From NCBI GenBank assembly GCA_900074885.1, contig FJUW01000080.1, forward strand, positions 180,918 to 244,917: a DNA stretch of 64,000 nt. The letters run 5' to 3'. Made by a program: the position numbers and the translations under genes. This document shows, piece after piece, positions 1 to 10,429 of this stretch (positions are counted from its first letter, which is position 1; each line of letters opens with the position of its first letter). This DNA comes from Rhynchosporium graminicola (taxonomy: Eukaryota > Ascomycota > Leotiomycetes > Helotiales > Ploettnerulaceae). Under the pieces are notes generated by a model. It was not told where the DNA came from. It did not search any database and was given only the letters and a program-made list of their open reading frames with translations.

Positions 1-31
1 TAGTTTGAAGTCCTGGTAAATACTTTCGTAC

Positions 32-1089
32 CATATTCTTAGCAAACGATTGCGCGAGGCAGATGTTGTGTCCCTCAGCAATGAAGTGACGGATTGGGAA
101 AGCATCTTTGTCGGTATCTCCTGAAGCAAAGCCCTGGTAGGCCATGTCGAAGAATGCATAGTGGTTACCAGCCTTGACAGCATCACTGATCTCCTTCCAC
201 TGCTCAGGAGTAGGATCAACACCAGTTGGGTTGTGTGCGCACGCATGAAGCAGGAAAATGCTGCCTTCCGGAGCCCCCTTGATATCTGCCACCATACCCT
301 CGAAGTCCAAACCGATGGTATCCTTGTTGTAGTATCTGTACTTCTCAACCTCCAATCCAGAGTCCTTGAACACTGCTCCGTGGTTTGCCCATGATGGGTT
401 GGGAATATAGACCTTCTTTGCGCCTGGGTAGTGGCGTTGGAGGAACGCACCACCAATTCGGAGAGCGCCGGTTCCGGAGATGGATTGTGTAATGACAACA
501 CGGTCGAGAGCGCTGGATCCAGGACCGTATGCGAGGAGAGCAGCGGCTTTGGTGAATTCGGGCACTCCAGTGATACCAGCGTATTCCTTGTTTAATTGTG
601 CTGACACAACTTTGTCTTCGGCGGTTCGTACGGAGGGGAGAACGTATGGCTTTCCTTGGTCGTCACGGTATGCGCCAACACCTGTGAAAGGCCATCAGCA
701 CTACCAGTTTGAAACGAGAGAAGCTGTCGTACCTAAATTGATCTTCTCCTTGAAGCTGTCCTTCTTGAAAGCTTCGGTGATACCTGTATGCTGTTAATAG
801 GAAACAACCATTATGTTCTCACTCCACTTCTGACGTACCTAGGATAGCCTTCACGCAAGCAACCCGTTAGCATTTTGGGCAGCTGTCGAGAGAATCACAC
901 ACTTACATCCTATCGCAGGGTTAGTGAACATTCGGCACGTCAATTCGCAAGACAGTCATGACTTACAGGAGGTCCTTGGGGTACATTAGCCCATGTTGAC
1001 GCTTGGCGGGACGCGACAGCTACAGAGCTCTTGGTCGTGACGCCACGGGAAACAGCCTGGCGGCTTGCTACTCTGACGGAAGACAACAT
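32..1089 (-). CDS. AAT1: Mitochondrial aspartate aminotransferase, 5' part (3' end beyond the window)
   Basis: PLP enzyme that interconverts aspartate + 2-oxoglutarate and oxaloacetate + glutamate in the matrix (malate-aspartate shuttle). The start at 1089 opens a basic, Ser/Arg-rich presequence followed by [11 protein letters not shown]. Exons on the minus strand: 1089-967, 909-907, 848-839, 783-733, 681-32; introns 966-910, 906-849, 838-784 and 732-682 are all GT-AG, and a fifth begins at GT 31-30. Joined exons keep one frame of 279 codons. Visible family motifs are [37 protein letters not shown] and [13 protein letters not shown]. The SFAKNM motif has the PLP-binding Lys codon at 40-38, just before the exon end. 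About the last third of a protein of roughly 430 residues is outside the window. The 3-nt and 10-nt exons are unusual. Identity is certain; the symbol follows yeast usage. Confidence 0.95.
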
Positions 1090-3285
1090 GGCGATATATG
1101 TATGGAGGATTACCAGGAGCGAATGAAGTCGTAGATAGGTTGATTGGAGAGAGAGGGTGAAAAAGAGTGAAGTCAGGCTGGCGAGGCGAGAGTGAGCTGT
1201 TCCGTCTGACAAAGTACCTCATGGGGAAGAAATTATTTAGTGCCAGGTCATTTAGCCGGTGGATGGAGATCCCTCGGACTTCCTGCAGACCGACATCATC
1301 TCATCTCTTTCATGCTTGGCCACTTTATTTATATTTACCGAGTAAATTTATGTAAATTTATATATTTAATTGTTGACTTTTGGATCACTATTTATGATAT
1401 TAAAAAATACTTCGGCCCCAGGATCATTTTACTTCATCTACATCGCCTGCAAGCGAGTTAGCACTAGAGATTGGTATATCCTCAACCACCGAGGTCAATA
1501 AAATCTACAGGATGCTAAGGTCAAGTTTAATAGCCATTGCGAATCCCGAAATAAGGTCAAATACTTTAAAGACAAGGTCGTCATGTTTCAAACCATTCGG
1601 ACGATCTCATTCTAGAAGGCTAAATCTGGGGAAATGCAATTCCTAGGGCTGAGTGGAGATCTGTGTCAATGCGAAGCTATCCATTTGTCAGATGCCAAAC
1701 TAGCTAGATACAAGACTCACAAGCCAATACTACAAACATGAATAAATAACAATGCAAGAGCCGAAAGTGTCTCTAGAGGTGCGAGAAACCATAGACGACT
1801 CAATCCACACAGTATTCGCGACAAAAACGCAGCTCCCCAAACATGTATCTGAGGATCCTTTTGACTGTAACTGACGTTTCGCAGAACTAATATCTACCAG
1901 GAATCGAGAAACCAAAGTTGAAGTCAGCCACAAGCGACCGACTCAAAATCCGGCGTCAGCTGAAAGTGAGGCTGTCCGGTGGAAAGTACCTTGATGTATC
2001 ACGACTGTAACCTAGGCCAGACTCCAGAGAGCAGCGGCTGGAATATAGCCCATTCGGTCGGACACTGCTGCCATTCTCTTCCAGGGAAGAGCATTAAGAT
2101 ATTTTTGAAAAGCGATTCAAAGATTGTCGACCTAGATGATAAGGTCATAAGGATGACATTAAAGTAGGTCGACTGACGTTCAAATAAAGCGTCCCTGTAA
2201 ACATTAAGGGTCGTTGTCTCTTTTAACAAGAAAGATGGTTATGTGGACACATTGCACTGAGTAAATTATTTCTTTGTGCTTATTAACGGACAGTATTTGA
2301 TGATGCCACCTCACTCAAAGTATAGTATTGTCTGTTTGATCATATTCCATGGTGCTTGAGACGTACCGCCATCTCCGTTTTGGTGGTTCGAATCATATCG
2401 CAATACAAATCACACTTAGTTCATGGTAGTGATAGGTGAAAGAGTAAGCTTAGTCTGCCACTCACTCGTTTCAAAGAATTGGGAACGCCGGCCAGATGGC
2501 TAGAATCGTAGGCTGGTTTGATTCCCCGATTCATCAACTCCAATCGCCATATTTATTCCTTCTCTCCTTCTATTAGATCAACAGTACCCTATCATAACAG
2601 ATGAGAGACATCTTACATGTCATCTCAATAATCTCAACTCATGAAGTTTCGCACCTACAACATCCCCTTCCTCGTTTCTTCGCCCTGCTTATGCAAATAT
2701 GATTCCCGTTGCAATAAAAGCATATGTCCCAGGTGTACATCTTTCCTTTCCACGCCACGCCATTGAATCACACCAATAGCAGACCATCTAAACCAAATGG
2801 CCCCAGAATATGGGTATAAGACTTTCAGCCCGTGGCCAAAAATTCCCTTGGTGTTCTTGGATGCAGCACGAAAAGCGAACCAAAACAACAAATCTGTCCG
2901 ACCAGGAGAAGCAAAACTCCTGAATAACGATTCCGCGAGCGCCATGTTTGAAGGACAGAAACACAATATAATACAAGTTACTCCTCTTGGTCTAACGGAA
3001 TATTCCGCCGACCATGTGAGATGAGTACGGATGATGATGACGGTGCAAGGAAACGAAAAGCAATCGTATTCGTCAGGTTATTTGATTTTCAGTTAGTCCC
3101 ACAAGTGTCACGCTGTTTGTTTTGAGTTGACATAGAAACAATTATCGTTGCTGTGAATCGAAGGTCTCGACATTGGCGGACTTCTTGCGATACAGTCAAA
3201 ACAGCTGCTTTGGGTTCATTTCGGGTGTGAAGCGTGCTGTGGGAATTGGAAAATTTTGAAGGGCGCCTAGGTGATGTCGTGACTC
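1090..3285. other. Intergenic region; no gene recognised
   Basis: This 2.2 kb lies between the 5' end of the aminotransferase and the 3' end of the LIM-binding gene, so it must contain the aminotransferase promoter and the other gene's 3' UTR. A short AT-rich patch lies near 1320-1400. Open frames here are short and show no recognisable protein pattern. Confidence 0.6.
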
Positions 3286-5700
3286 TCAGGCTGGGTTGCC
3301 CTTCTGCCTCTTTCCGCCTATTCTTGGACTTGGTTTGACCGCGGTTTTCGAAGTGCCGTTCACTTGTTGTTGGTTTTCTTCTTCTGCCTTTACTGTGCTT
3401 GGCCTCCTACGTTTATTACTTGCGTTAGGACTGGTATTTGCACTCGGGCCGCTGGAACTGGTTCCGTGTTGGCTATGTTGGAGTTGCATACCAGGAGCTT
3501 GAGCAGGACTACCCTGTGGTCGTGGAGAACCATCAGGAAGGACAAGATGAGACGCTGCAGGGGATGCGCCGAAGTTGGCCATACTTGGCGTTCGCGGACC
3601 GACCGGATTTTGTTGTGCACCTGGGTTGTTGGCAGCATTCGTGGCAGCAACATTAGTGACATATTGGTCCAAGGCGCCATAAGGATCCAATGTCGAGTTC
3701 TGATGGGAATAATTGAACAACGGATTCATCATACCAAGGACTTCAGCAAGCTTGGAACGTCAGACATTGATATTTGGGAGAAGCCGCGAGACTTACTTCG
3801 AGATATCTAAACACTGCAGGGGTGATTCCCATGCTTGGCTTCACCTTCGATTGAGGTAGATCGATTTCAGGGGGAGGCTGCGGTGGCGACTTCATTGCTT
3901 TGGCCTTTTTCTTATTCATCTCGGGCGATTGTTTACCATCTGGCGGAGAGTTGACCTTGTGCCATTCCTTCTGCCACTCGTGAAGGGGTCTTGCAGCGGT
4001 GATGATCTGTGTCCTTGGCAAATACTCCTCATGACTGCTCGTAACGAATTCGAGAAGCTCAATCTTCTGGTCTGCATCAAAGTGAGCTTTTAGTGTGCCG
4101 CTAGCAACAAGCTGTGATATATTAGCAAAGTCAGAGACAACTTTTGATCAATTGTACCTGTGAGCCGTTATCGAACCAGTATACGAAACTTGATTTCTGG
4201 CTCTCAATGTAATGCCCGCTATTTGGTAGTTCCTTCTCTGTTCCACGCTCCATGATCATTTGCATATTTTTAATGCCACTTTCGAAGTGTGTATGAAAGT
4301 ACCTCGCCAGTGCCGGAAACGTGATCTCGTATTGCTTATTGGAAGTCTCGTCAACGAGCCAAACGGAGTGTCGAAGGACTCCTTTCGGGGAGAAAAAACG
4401 GTCGACAAATGTTAACCAATATTGCAGGTCGTCTCGTTGTTTGGATCCCTGCGCAGCGAGTCTTTGAGTACCATTGGCCATATATGATGATAGTGATTTC
4501 GAGCTTACCCCAAAATTACTGAGATGGTCGCCGAATTGCATCAGTTTCATTAGACACTGGCCTTTCATCTTCTCTCCTTGTCTTTGCTGCTGTTGTTGAA
4601 GCATGGCCGCTGCCGCTGCCTGCTGCTGCTGCTGCTGCTGTTGCTGTTGTTGTTGCTGCTGCTGCTGTTGCTGTTGAATGCTAGCTTGCTGGGGTTGTGA
4701 GACTTGTGCGGGCTGTTGCGCTTGGGCCTGAGGGGGCTGCTGTGGTTGTTGAGGTTGGCCTTGATTCTGAGCCTGAGTCTGAGCTTGATTCTGCTGAGCA
4801 GCGGCAGCTGCCTGGGCCAGTTGTTGTTGATGGGCCTGCTGCTGCATCATAGCATTTTGGGCTTGGGCACTCTGTACTTGCTGTGCATTCATCTGTCCAG
4901 GTTGGCCTTGGCCGTTCCCTGCTTGTTGCATTGCCATCTGTTGAGCTAGAATTAGTTGCTGCTGCTGATGCTAAACGTATTAGCGCCGATCGATGGCAGG
5001 ACAGGGGTTTGAGAACTGACATGGTGTTGAGCTTGAGCCTGCTGCTGCTGCTGCTGTAGGCTGTGTGCATCTACCTGCTGTTGCTGGGCTTGGAGATGTT
5101 GTGGAAGATTGACAGGTCGGGCCATAGGGTTCCCCCGCATCGCATGGAATTGGGCTGGAGTCATTTGATTCATAGCCCCGTTTTGCATATTCATGGGAAT
5201 GCCGCTGTACTGTTGAGCTAACATAGCCTGTCTTTGAGCGTGCTGCGCCTGTCGTTGCTGTATCATTTGTTGTTGTTGTAATTGTAATTGAGGATTGCCC
5301 GCGACTAAGTAAGAGTAGGGTCAGCGTCGACCCGTCAAAAATCGTCGGTATGACCTGTGCAAAAGGTCCCAACTTGATAATACTTACACATGGCCTGCTG
5401 TTGCTGTTGCTGTTGATATAATTGTGCCTGCTGGGCTTGGCCTGGATTGAGGTGATGTAAAGCGTGTTGGCTTGGCCCCCCAGCACCTGGAGGCATGCCA
5501 CCCATCATCGCTCCTCCTTGACTAACTTGTGGTCCTGGTCCAGAGACTCCCATCTGCATTTGTTGCTGCATGTTTGGGCCTGGCTGACCCTGTTGTCCCT
5601 GACTATGCGCTACGGCCATGGGGTGGCCTTGGGCCATACCCGGATGTTGTTGCTGCATTGCACCTGGATGTGGTGAATATGATTGCAAACTGGTCATCAT
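3286..5700 (-). CDS. ptaB: LIM-domain-binding transcriptional coregulator (LDB1/PtaB/Mfg1 family)
   Basis: Q-rich nuclear scaffold; in other ascomycetes family members act with Som1/Flo8-type factors in adhesion, hyphal growth and conidiation. Exons on the minus strand: 5700-5388, 5304-5021, 4970-4158, 4111-3797, 3750-3286. Introns are GT-AG and the frame stays open to TGA at 3288-3286. The first ~330 residues are low-complexity Q/M/A/P with a 19-Gln run. The LIM-binding domain follows (about residues 335-560), with LMKLMQFGDHLSNFG, DLQYWLTFVDRFFSPKG, FPALARYFHTHFESG and VYWFDNGSQ. Then come the conserved RYLELAEVLGMMNPLF and ALDQYV stretches and a basic, Ser/Pro-rich tail. The acceptor at 3752-3751 was chosen because it restores LAEVLGMMNP in frame. 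A 60-nt in-frame segment, 4508-4449, looks like one more intron; without it the product is 709 residues, with it 729. The start is the first ATG after an in-frame TAG. The family is certain, the start less so. Confidence 0.9.
4620..4676 (-). repeat. CAG/CAA repeat coding a 19-glutamine run
   Basis: Nineteen consecutive CAG or CAA codons on the minus strand inside the LIM-binding regulator, followed by five Ala codons and a second short Gln run. The mixture of CAG and CAA suggests selection for the protein run rather than a pure recent microsatellite, but length variation between strains is likely. Confidence 0.9.
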
Positions 5701-7660
5701 CTTGCTCCAGATGGCTATCCACGGATTGGGTCTCGCAGTATACTAATGCTACACCTGACATGCGCCGCCACGCTATGGTTCCGCCTCCACCTGCTGCTGG
5801 ATCCGATTTACCTCTGCCGGCCTGCTAAGGTTCGCAACGAAGTTATCCTTCACGATATCGGCGCCAATTACGGTTTTGACGTCGGCGGGCTGTTGTAAGG
5901 GGGCTGGCAGATGCAGTTTTGGCGCGATCGGATACAGGCTAAATGACGCGGAAACAGAAGCTCCTTTTCTCGAGCTTCGGTATGGTTTGCTAATCCTATC
6001 GACTTTCTTGTACCGTACGACCTAGCGAAAGTGCTCACCCTAGAAGAAGAAGCTATGGCAGGTAAGTACTGCAGAAATGCGATGCGTGCAACGGCGGTGA
6101 TCGTCTAATTGTGCCAAATATTGAGAACCGCGTTATGTCGCAAAGCCCGAACAGCTAAGACCCACGAAGGGACAGCTCGCTCAGACGCTTGATACCACGC
6201 GCGTAGCAGAGGACTCGAGTTGATCGTAGCCTTGGTGTGTCGTAGAAATAGTATCGCGATTGTCCTCCCAGGGGATACTTGCGAACCCTTGGTCGAGGTA
6301 AGGTGAGGTCGGGTCGGTAGTGAGTGAGCCCTGGTCAAAATACTGGGCAGTGGTAGAAGGTGGGTGGGTGCTGATGCTACCTCTGGATTTGGAAGACGGA
6401 GTGCAGGTGTACTCGCGAGAGGAAGTGTGATTATGCGAAAGACAGTTCGGTGATGATGAGTAGACTAGAAGAGTAAAAATGAAGGCATTCACGATCGCGC
6501 AATGCGTAGATTTGGCATGGCAAGAGGAGTTGTAGTTTGAATAGCCTTCTGGGGCTTTGGACCTCTGGATGCTGGCTCTGGCGCAGCTCTTGGGCTGGAT
6601 CAATGGGGATGGGGGGAGCAGGGCGAGCGATGTTCCAAGCTTCGGAGCGGAAAAATATTATCACGGCTACTTGGCGTCACGTGCAGTAGCCGAGTCCCGT
6701 GCGGAGAAAGTCTCAGAAGGACAAATTTGGTGAAGTAGTAGCTAAGGCAGGTAGAAACTCCCAAGAGAATTACAATGGTTAAGAAGACAATCGTTTTTAT
6801 TGACCAATCAAATATCACGAGTGGCATACTGTCACGTGATGGCAAACACTGCATGCTGGCCATGGCTTTCTGGAGGTGTGAAATCTGTTCCTCAAGCTTT
6901 GCCAGCGTAGGGACTCTGGCAAAGCGTCTTCATATTGCAATTGTTGCTGAGCAGTACTTGGGGGCTGTTGTGTAAAAGTTAAGTTCTTCGATCCTGATGT
7001 AGTTCTCAGCCAGCTGGTGCCCAGACGTGACATGCATTTGAGAAACTCATGATGGATATGTTTCGGTTTCACAATGATGCCATTGTCCTGGATGGGAAAT
7101 ATCATCCGTGAGCCACACGACACACGAAGTATCGGTAGTCGCAATCTAACAGTCGGTTCGATCACCCGGCCTCAATGCTTGATGATGCGGCTCAAATGGG
7201 CCAGATGGTGAACAGAGAGAGAATAGCTAATAGCTATTACAGATGTTACCAGTAAGTAAGTAGCCGGTGCTGGCCAAGCTGACATTGCCTCAATCAGACA
7301 ATAAAAATGCTACGTTAGCTAATCTCGAGACTGTGATATCTTTTAAGTTAGGATATTGTGTGGTTTTCGCGAAAGTTCTACAACAGCCAAGAGTATTTTC
7401 CTTACGTCCTCACTTCGATACTCCCATCAGGTGGAGCCAAGTCTGCCAAGAAAGGTGACCGGCCCATTGTTTTCGTTTGCTCATGTTTGCTCAGGTCTGG
7501 GCCCAGCGGCCGACGCTATAGTTTATACGCTAAGAAATCTGACGATAACTGGGATTTTTTTTCTCACTCAACCCTCCCTCCATCATCTTACTTCTTCAAC
7601 AGCAACCACCACTACCGTCTGCGCACCTGCGCACTGCGACACTCTTTCCGACACAATTGT
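5701..7660. other. Upstream region of the LIM-binding gene; no gene recognised
   Basis: Long leader/promoter space. An out-of-frame ATG (5761-5759, minus) lies upstream of the chosen start, and a possible 5'-UTR intron donor (GTAAAT, about 5810) is present. Two CACGTG E-boxes occur near 6679 and 6834, and a CCAAT motif near 6803. CT-rich tracts of the kind found before fungal starts occur at about 7560-7620. Open frames on both strands up to 140 codons look compositionally random and match nothing I know. Confidence 0.5.
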
Positions 7661-7701
7661 ATGTTAGATCTCTCTCCTTCTCAGTCTGCGCTCGATCTCC
7701 T

Positions 7702-7935
7702 ATGATGATAACTAAAACAATACCTTCTTTTCCCAACTTAATCGCCAATGATGAAGCCAACTTTGTTCGGGCTTTTCCACACGTGGGTAGCTTGTTACTT
7801 GCCAGTACACCTTGTCTGATCCATGATCAACCTCGCTTTATCCTTGATCACTTCTTAAGGATGGATGCTGACCTGCAAAGGATTCTAGCTTTACACGCGC
7901 GACAACTTTCTGCTGAATTGGATATGAAAATATGA
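7702..7935 (+). CDS. Possible small protein, unknown (77 residues)
   Basis: Weak candidate. An ATG at 7702 opens 77 codons to TGA at 7933, starting MMITKTIPSFPNL, with no recognisable domain, signal peptide or membrane segment. What favours it is the context: a pyrimidine-rich, CAACAG/CACC-containing leader at about 7560-7655, typical of fungal 5' UTRs, precedes it. A 14-codon upstream frame (ATG 7661 to TGA 7705) overlaps its start codon as ATGA. A further 102-codon frame at 8021-8329 could be a second exon, but I see no convincing splice pair. It may be chance. Confidence 0.2.
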   Translation: MMITKTIPSFPNLIANDEANFVRAFPHVGSLLLASTPCLIHDQPRFILDHFLRMDADLQRILALHARQLSAELDMKI

Positions 7936-9750
7936 GGCATCTACACGCTTCGGGTCATCCGCAGGCTTAGCCTTTGGTCATCGGCATAATTTTACGGTCT
8001 ACTCTCCTGTACAACACATTTTGCTATACCACCTCAATGCAACTTACACACAGGGATATAATTTTCAATCCTTTGAAAGGTTAGTCACAAACTCTTCTAC
8101 TGTTTATTCACAAAGCTTTCATGATGAAACACAACCACATTCGCAGTTTTCACTCGAGTCTCAAATAGAACCTAACTATGAGGCAAATGAGGGTATCATC
8201 TTCCTTGGATGTCTGACTAAAGCTATCAAGCCTTCAACGCGTGCTACACATTTCTTGCCGGGCTATGCTAATTCGCTGGATTTCAGGTATATCAGCCGCC
8301 AGATGTTGCCGAGCGGAGCCAACTTATAGCCTAATACGATGCAGCACCCAAATATATATCTTACTTTGTTGTACCTCTGCCGTTCTTGCCGATATTTATG
8401 ATTCTTCTCCTCTCGCATGCTAACGAGATCTTTGTTCGAGAAGTGCTTCTCGCCCTTCCATTCCGGTGATTAAACACTCTATCTCAGGTCCCCTTTACCA
8501 TACCTTCCTGTCGCCTCATCAGTGCATATGCAGTTCACGCTCCTTGTAGATCTGGAACACTATGCCCTGCACATGCCAAATCCTTCGAAGAAATTCCCAT
8601 CACACACAAAAATTTGAATGCTAGCTCCAAAACATAAACTCTTTGCCGTCTCACATCCCAAATTTATGATAATTATTCAGGTAATTTCTTATCAGGATGA
8701 TGCGCTTCGTATAGAGACGATGTGTTACTTGATCAATGCAAAGGAAGCCCACTCAGGCAAGGTCCAAGGTCATCATGTTAAGCATAAGTCATATCAATAT
8801 CGAAGTCATTGTTTGAATCATTCTAAATTTATTGCAGATATCTGCCTCATCTAAGATATTGTGCAAGTAATTCGATATACAGTCGCTTGCAAAACTGGCT
8901 TCACCTTTGTCAAGGCAGTTCCAAACTCCCTAGTCTCGCTTATACGGTGCCACTATTGACTTGATATAAACAGTTTATACTATATTGAATATAATCAGGA
9001 CTACTTATACCGGAGATAGTCGTCAAGAGACTGAAAGCGGGGTTAACAATATCGTATGATCGTATATATACGTCAGATGCAATATAACTATTACAGGCAG
9101 AACGATTAGCTGGATTAATCCTGACTTCACTATCGCGAATATCCGCCACAGGCACTACATGCGTCTGTACAGAGGTGCCAGGGCGGCTGGATTTGTCTCA
9201 CCGCCTTTTGAAAGAATATCTTATCACTAATCAGATATGTATTAAATTTGGGTTCTATCGTATCTGAAGGCAGTAGGTGAAAACTTAGCCGCCCTAGCAT
9301 CCCCGTATGTTAGCTGGTCGAACTTGTCCCTACGCTCCTCAACCACTATCGAATCTTCATCTACTTCGACAATAAGCCCTATAAGCATCGATACTTGAGT
9401 TGATCGAGATAGTGATGAAAGTAAGTTGAAAGGTGCTTAAGAACACTACAGTACTAATAACCAAATAGCTACTCTCTTATCTGATGCGGAGTCTGCTACG
9501 GCAACTGAATCTTTCTTCACGACGAACGTCATCATCCTGTAAACCTCCGTCGAACTCTCTATCATGACCCAAAGTGGTCGAGATGTATCTGAATCAGAGA
9601 TTTACCTCAAATACGGCTGCGCATGAAATACTAGCCTCGCTCACCATAAATGTCTTGTATACTGGGTGTGATGTCACTGGATTTCCACCTAGCTAGTAGC
9701 GCACAGACCTCTCTCTTCTATAGATTACTCTCAAGGTTTCTAAACCTTCT
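7936..9750. other. Intergenic; no gene recognised
   Basis: Mixed composition with no RIP signature until about 9.7 kb. Open frames are short (up to about 100 codons) and unrecognisable. Possibly decayed sequence at the edge of the transposon block. Confidence 0.5.
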
Positions 9751-10178
9751 CTAGAATATAACTACGCTTTTCTAGAGCTTCTATTCGCATACCTTTTCTA
9801 GTGACTACTATAGGGAGAGATCAAGCTATATCTCTCTCTATTAGTAATTCTTTCGTGCTTCAATTTCTGCTTCTAAAAGAAACCAGTAAACTTAGTAATA
9901 GTACTAGCGGTACCTAATACTACTATAGCGCCTAAGATATCCAGATCGCCTTAAAATTTCAGTTATAAGCCCTTAGTAAACCCTAGATATCGACGGAATA
10001 TCTATAAAGAATCCTACGATATTAAAAGGCCTCAGATTATAAGGATATATACTCTCCTGACTGCGCGTAGCTATTTGCACTAAGTACCCCCTATATATTT
10101 CAGGATTCTTCCAGGCCTTAGAATCAGTAGAAAGAAGTATCTAGATCTATTACTTATATCTTCCCTGAGGATAATAAC
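9751..10178. other. Left edge of the RIP-mutated block
   Basis: Composition turns TA-rich and CA/TG-poor. This segment is the left flank of element A1; the last five bases (10174-10178, ATAAC) are its target-site duplication. It may belong to the 5' end of the orphan gag element E that resumes at 14543, but I could not define an LTR here. Confidence 0.5.
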
Positions 10179-10413
10179 TATGACGCTTGCTCTAGAAAGG
10201 TCTCAAAACTACCTGAGTAATAAGACCTCATATTACTATGAATATAAAGTAGTAAGAATCACTTAAGAATCTACAACTAAGGAGTAAAGAAGTAGAGAGA
10301 GAATAGAAGTATATATATAAAAAGGGGCCCCTAAAATCTACTAATATAATCTCGCTTAGCAGTAAGTGTTTCTACTAATAGGGAGAGACCTCTAAACCTG
10401 ACTAGTCGTTATA
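10179..10413 (-). repeat. A1 3' LTR (235 bp)
   Basis: Starts TATGACG (TGTGACG before RIP) and ends CGTTATA as read on plus. The outer end keeps CA and TG dinucleotides; the inner end does not. Confidence 0.9.
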
Positions 10414-10429
10414 CTACCCTCCCCTCTGA

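Noticed and set aside
2370..2400. GGTTCGAATC, a tRNA B-box-like sequence
   Set aside because: Flanking bases do not form a T stem, and no acceptor or anticodon arm can be folded.
3296..5898. Several plus-strand frames of 66-148 codons over the LIM-binding gene
   Set aside because: Shadows of the spliced minus-strand gene, rich in codons mirroring Gln runs.
6105..7165. Minus-strand frames of 66-140 codons
   Set aside because: No domain, splice pattern or composition of a gene; overlapping in several frames.
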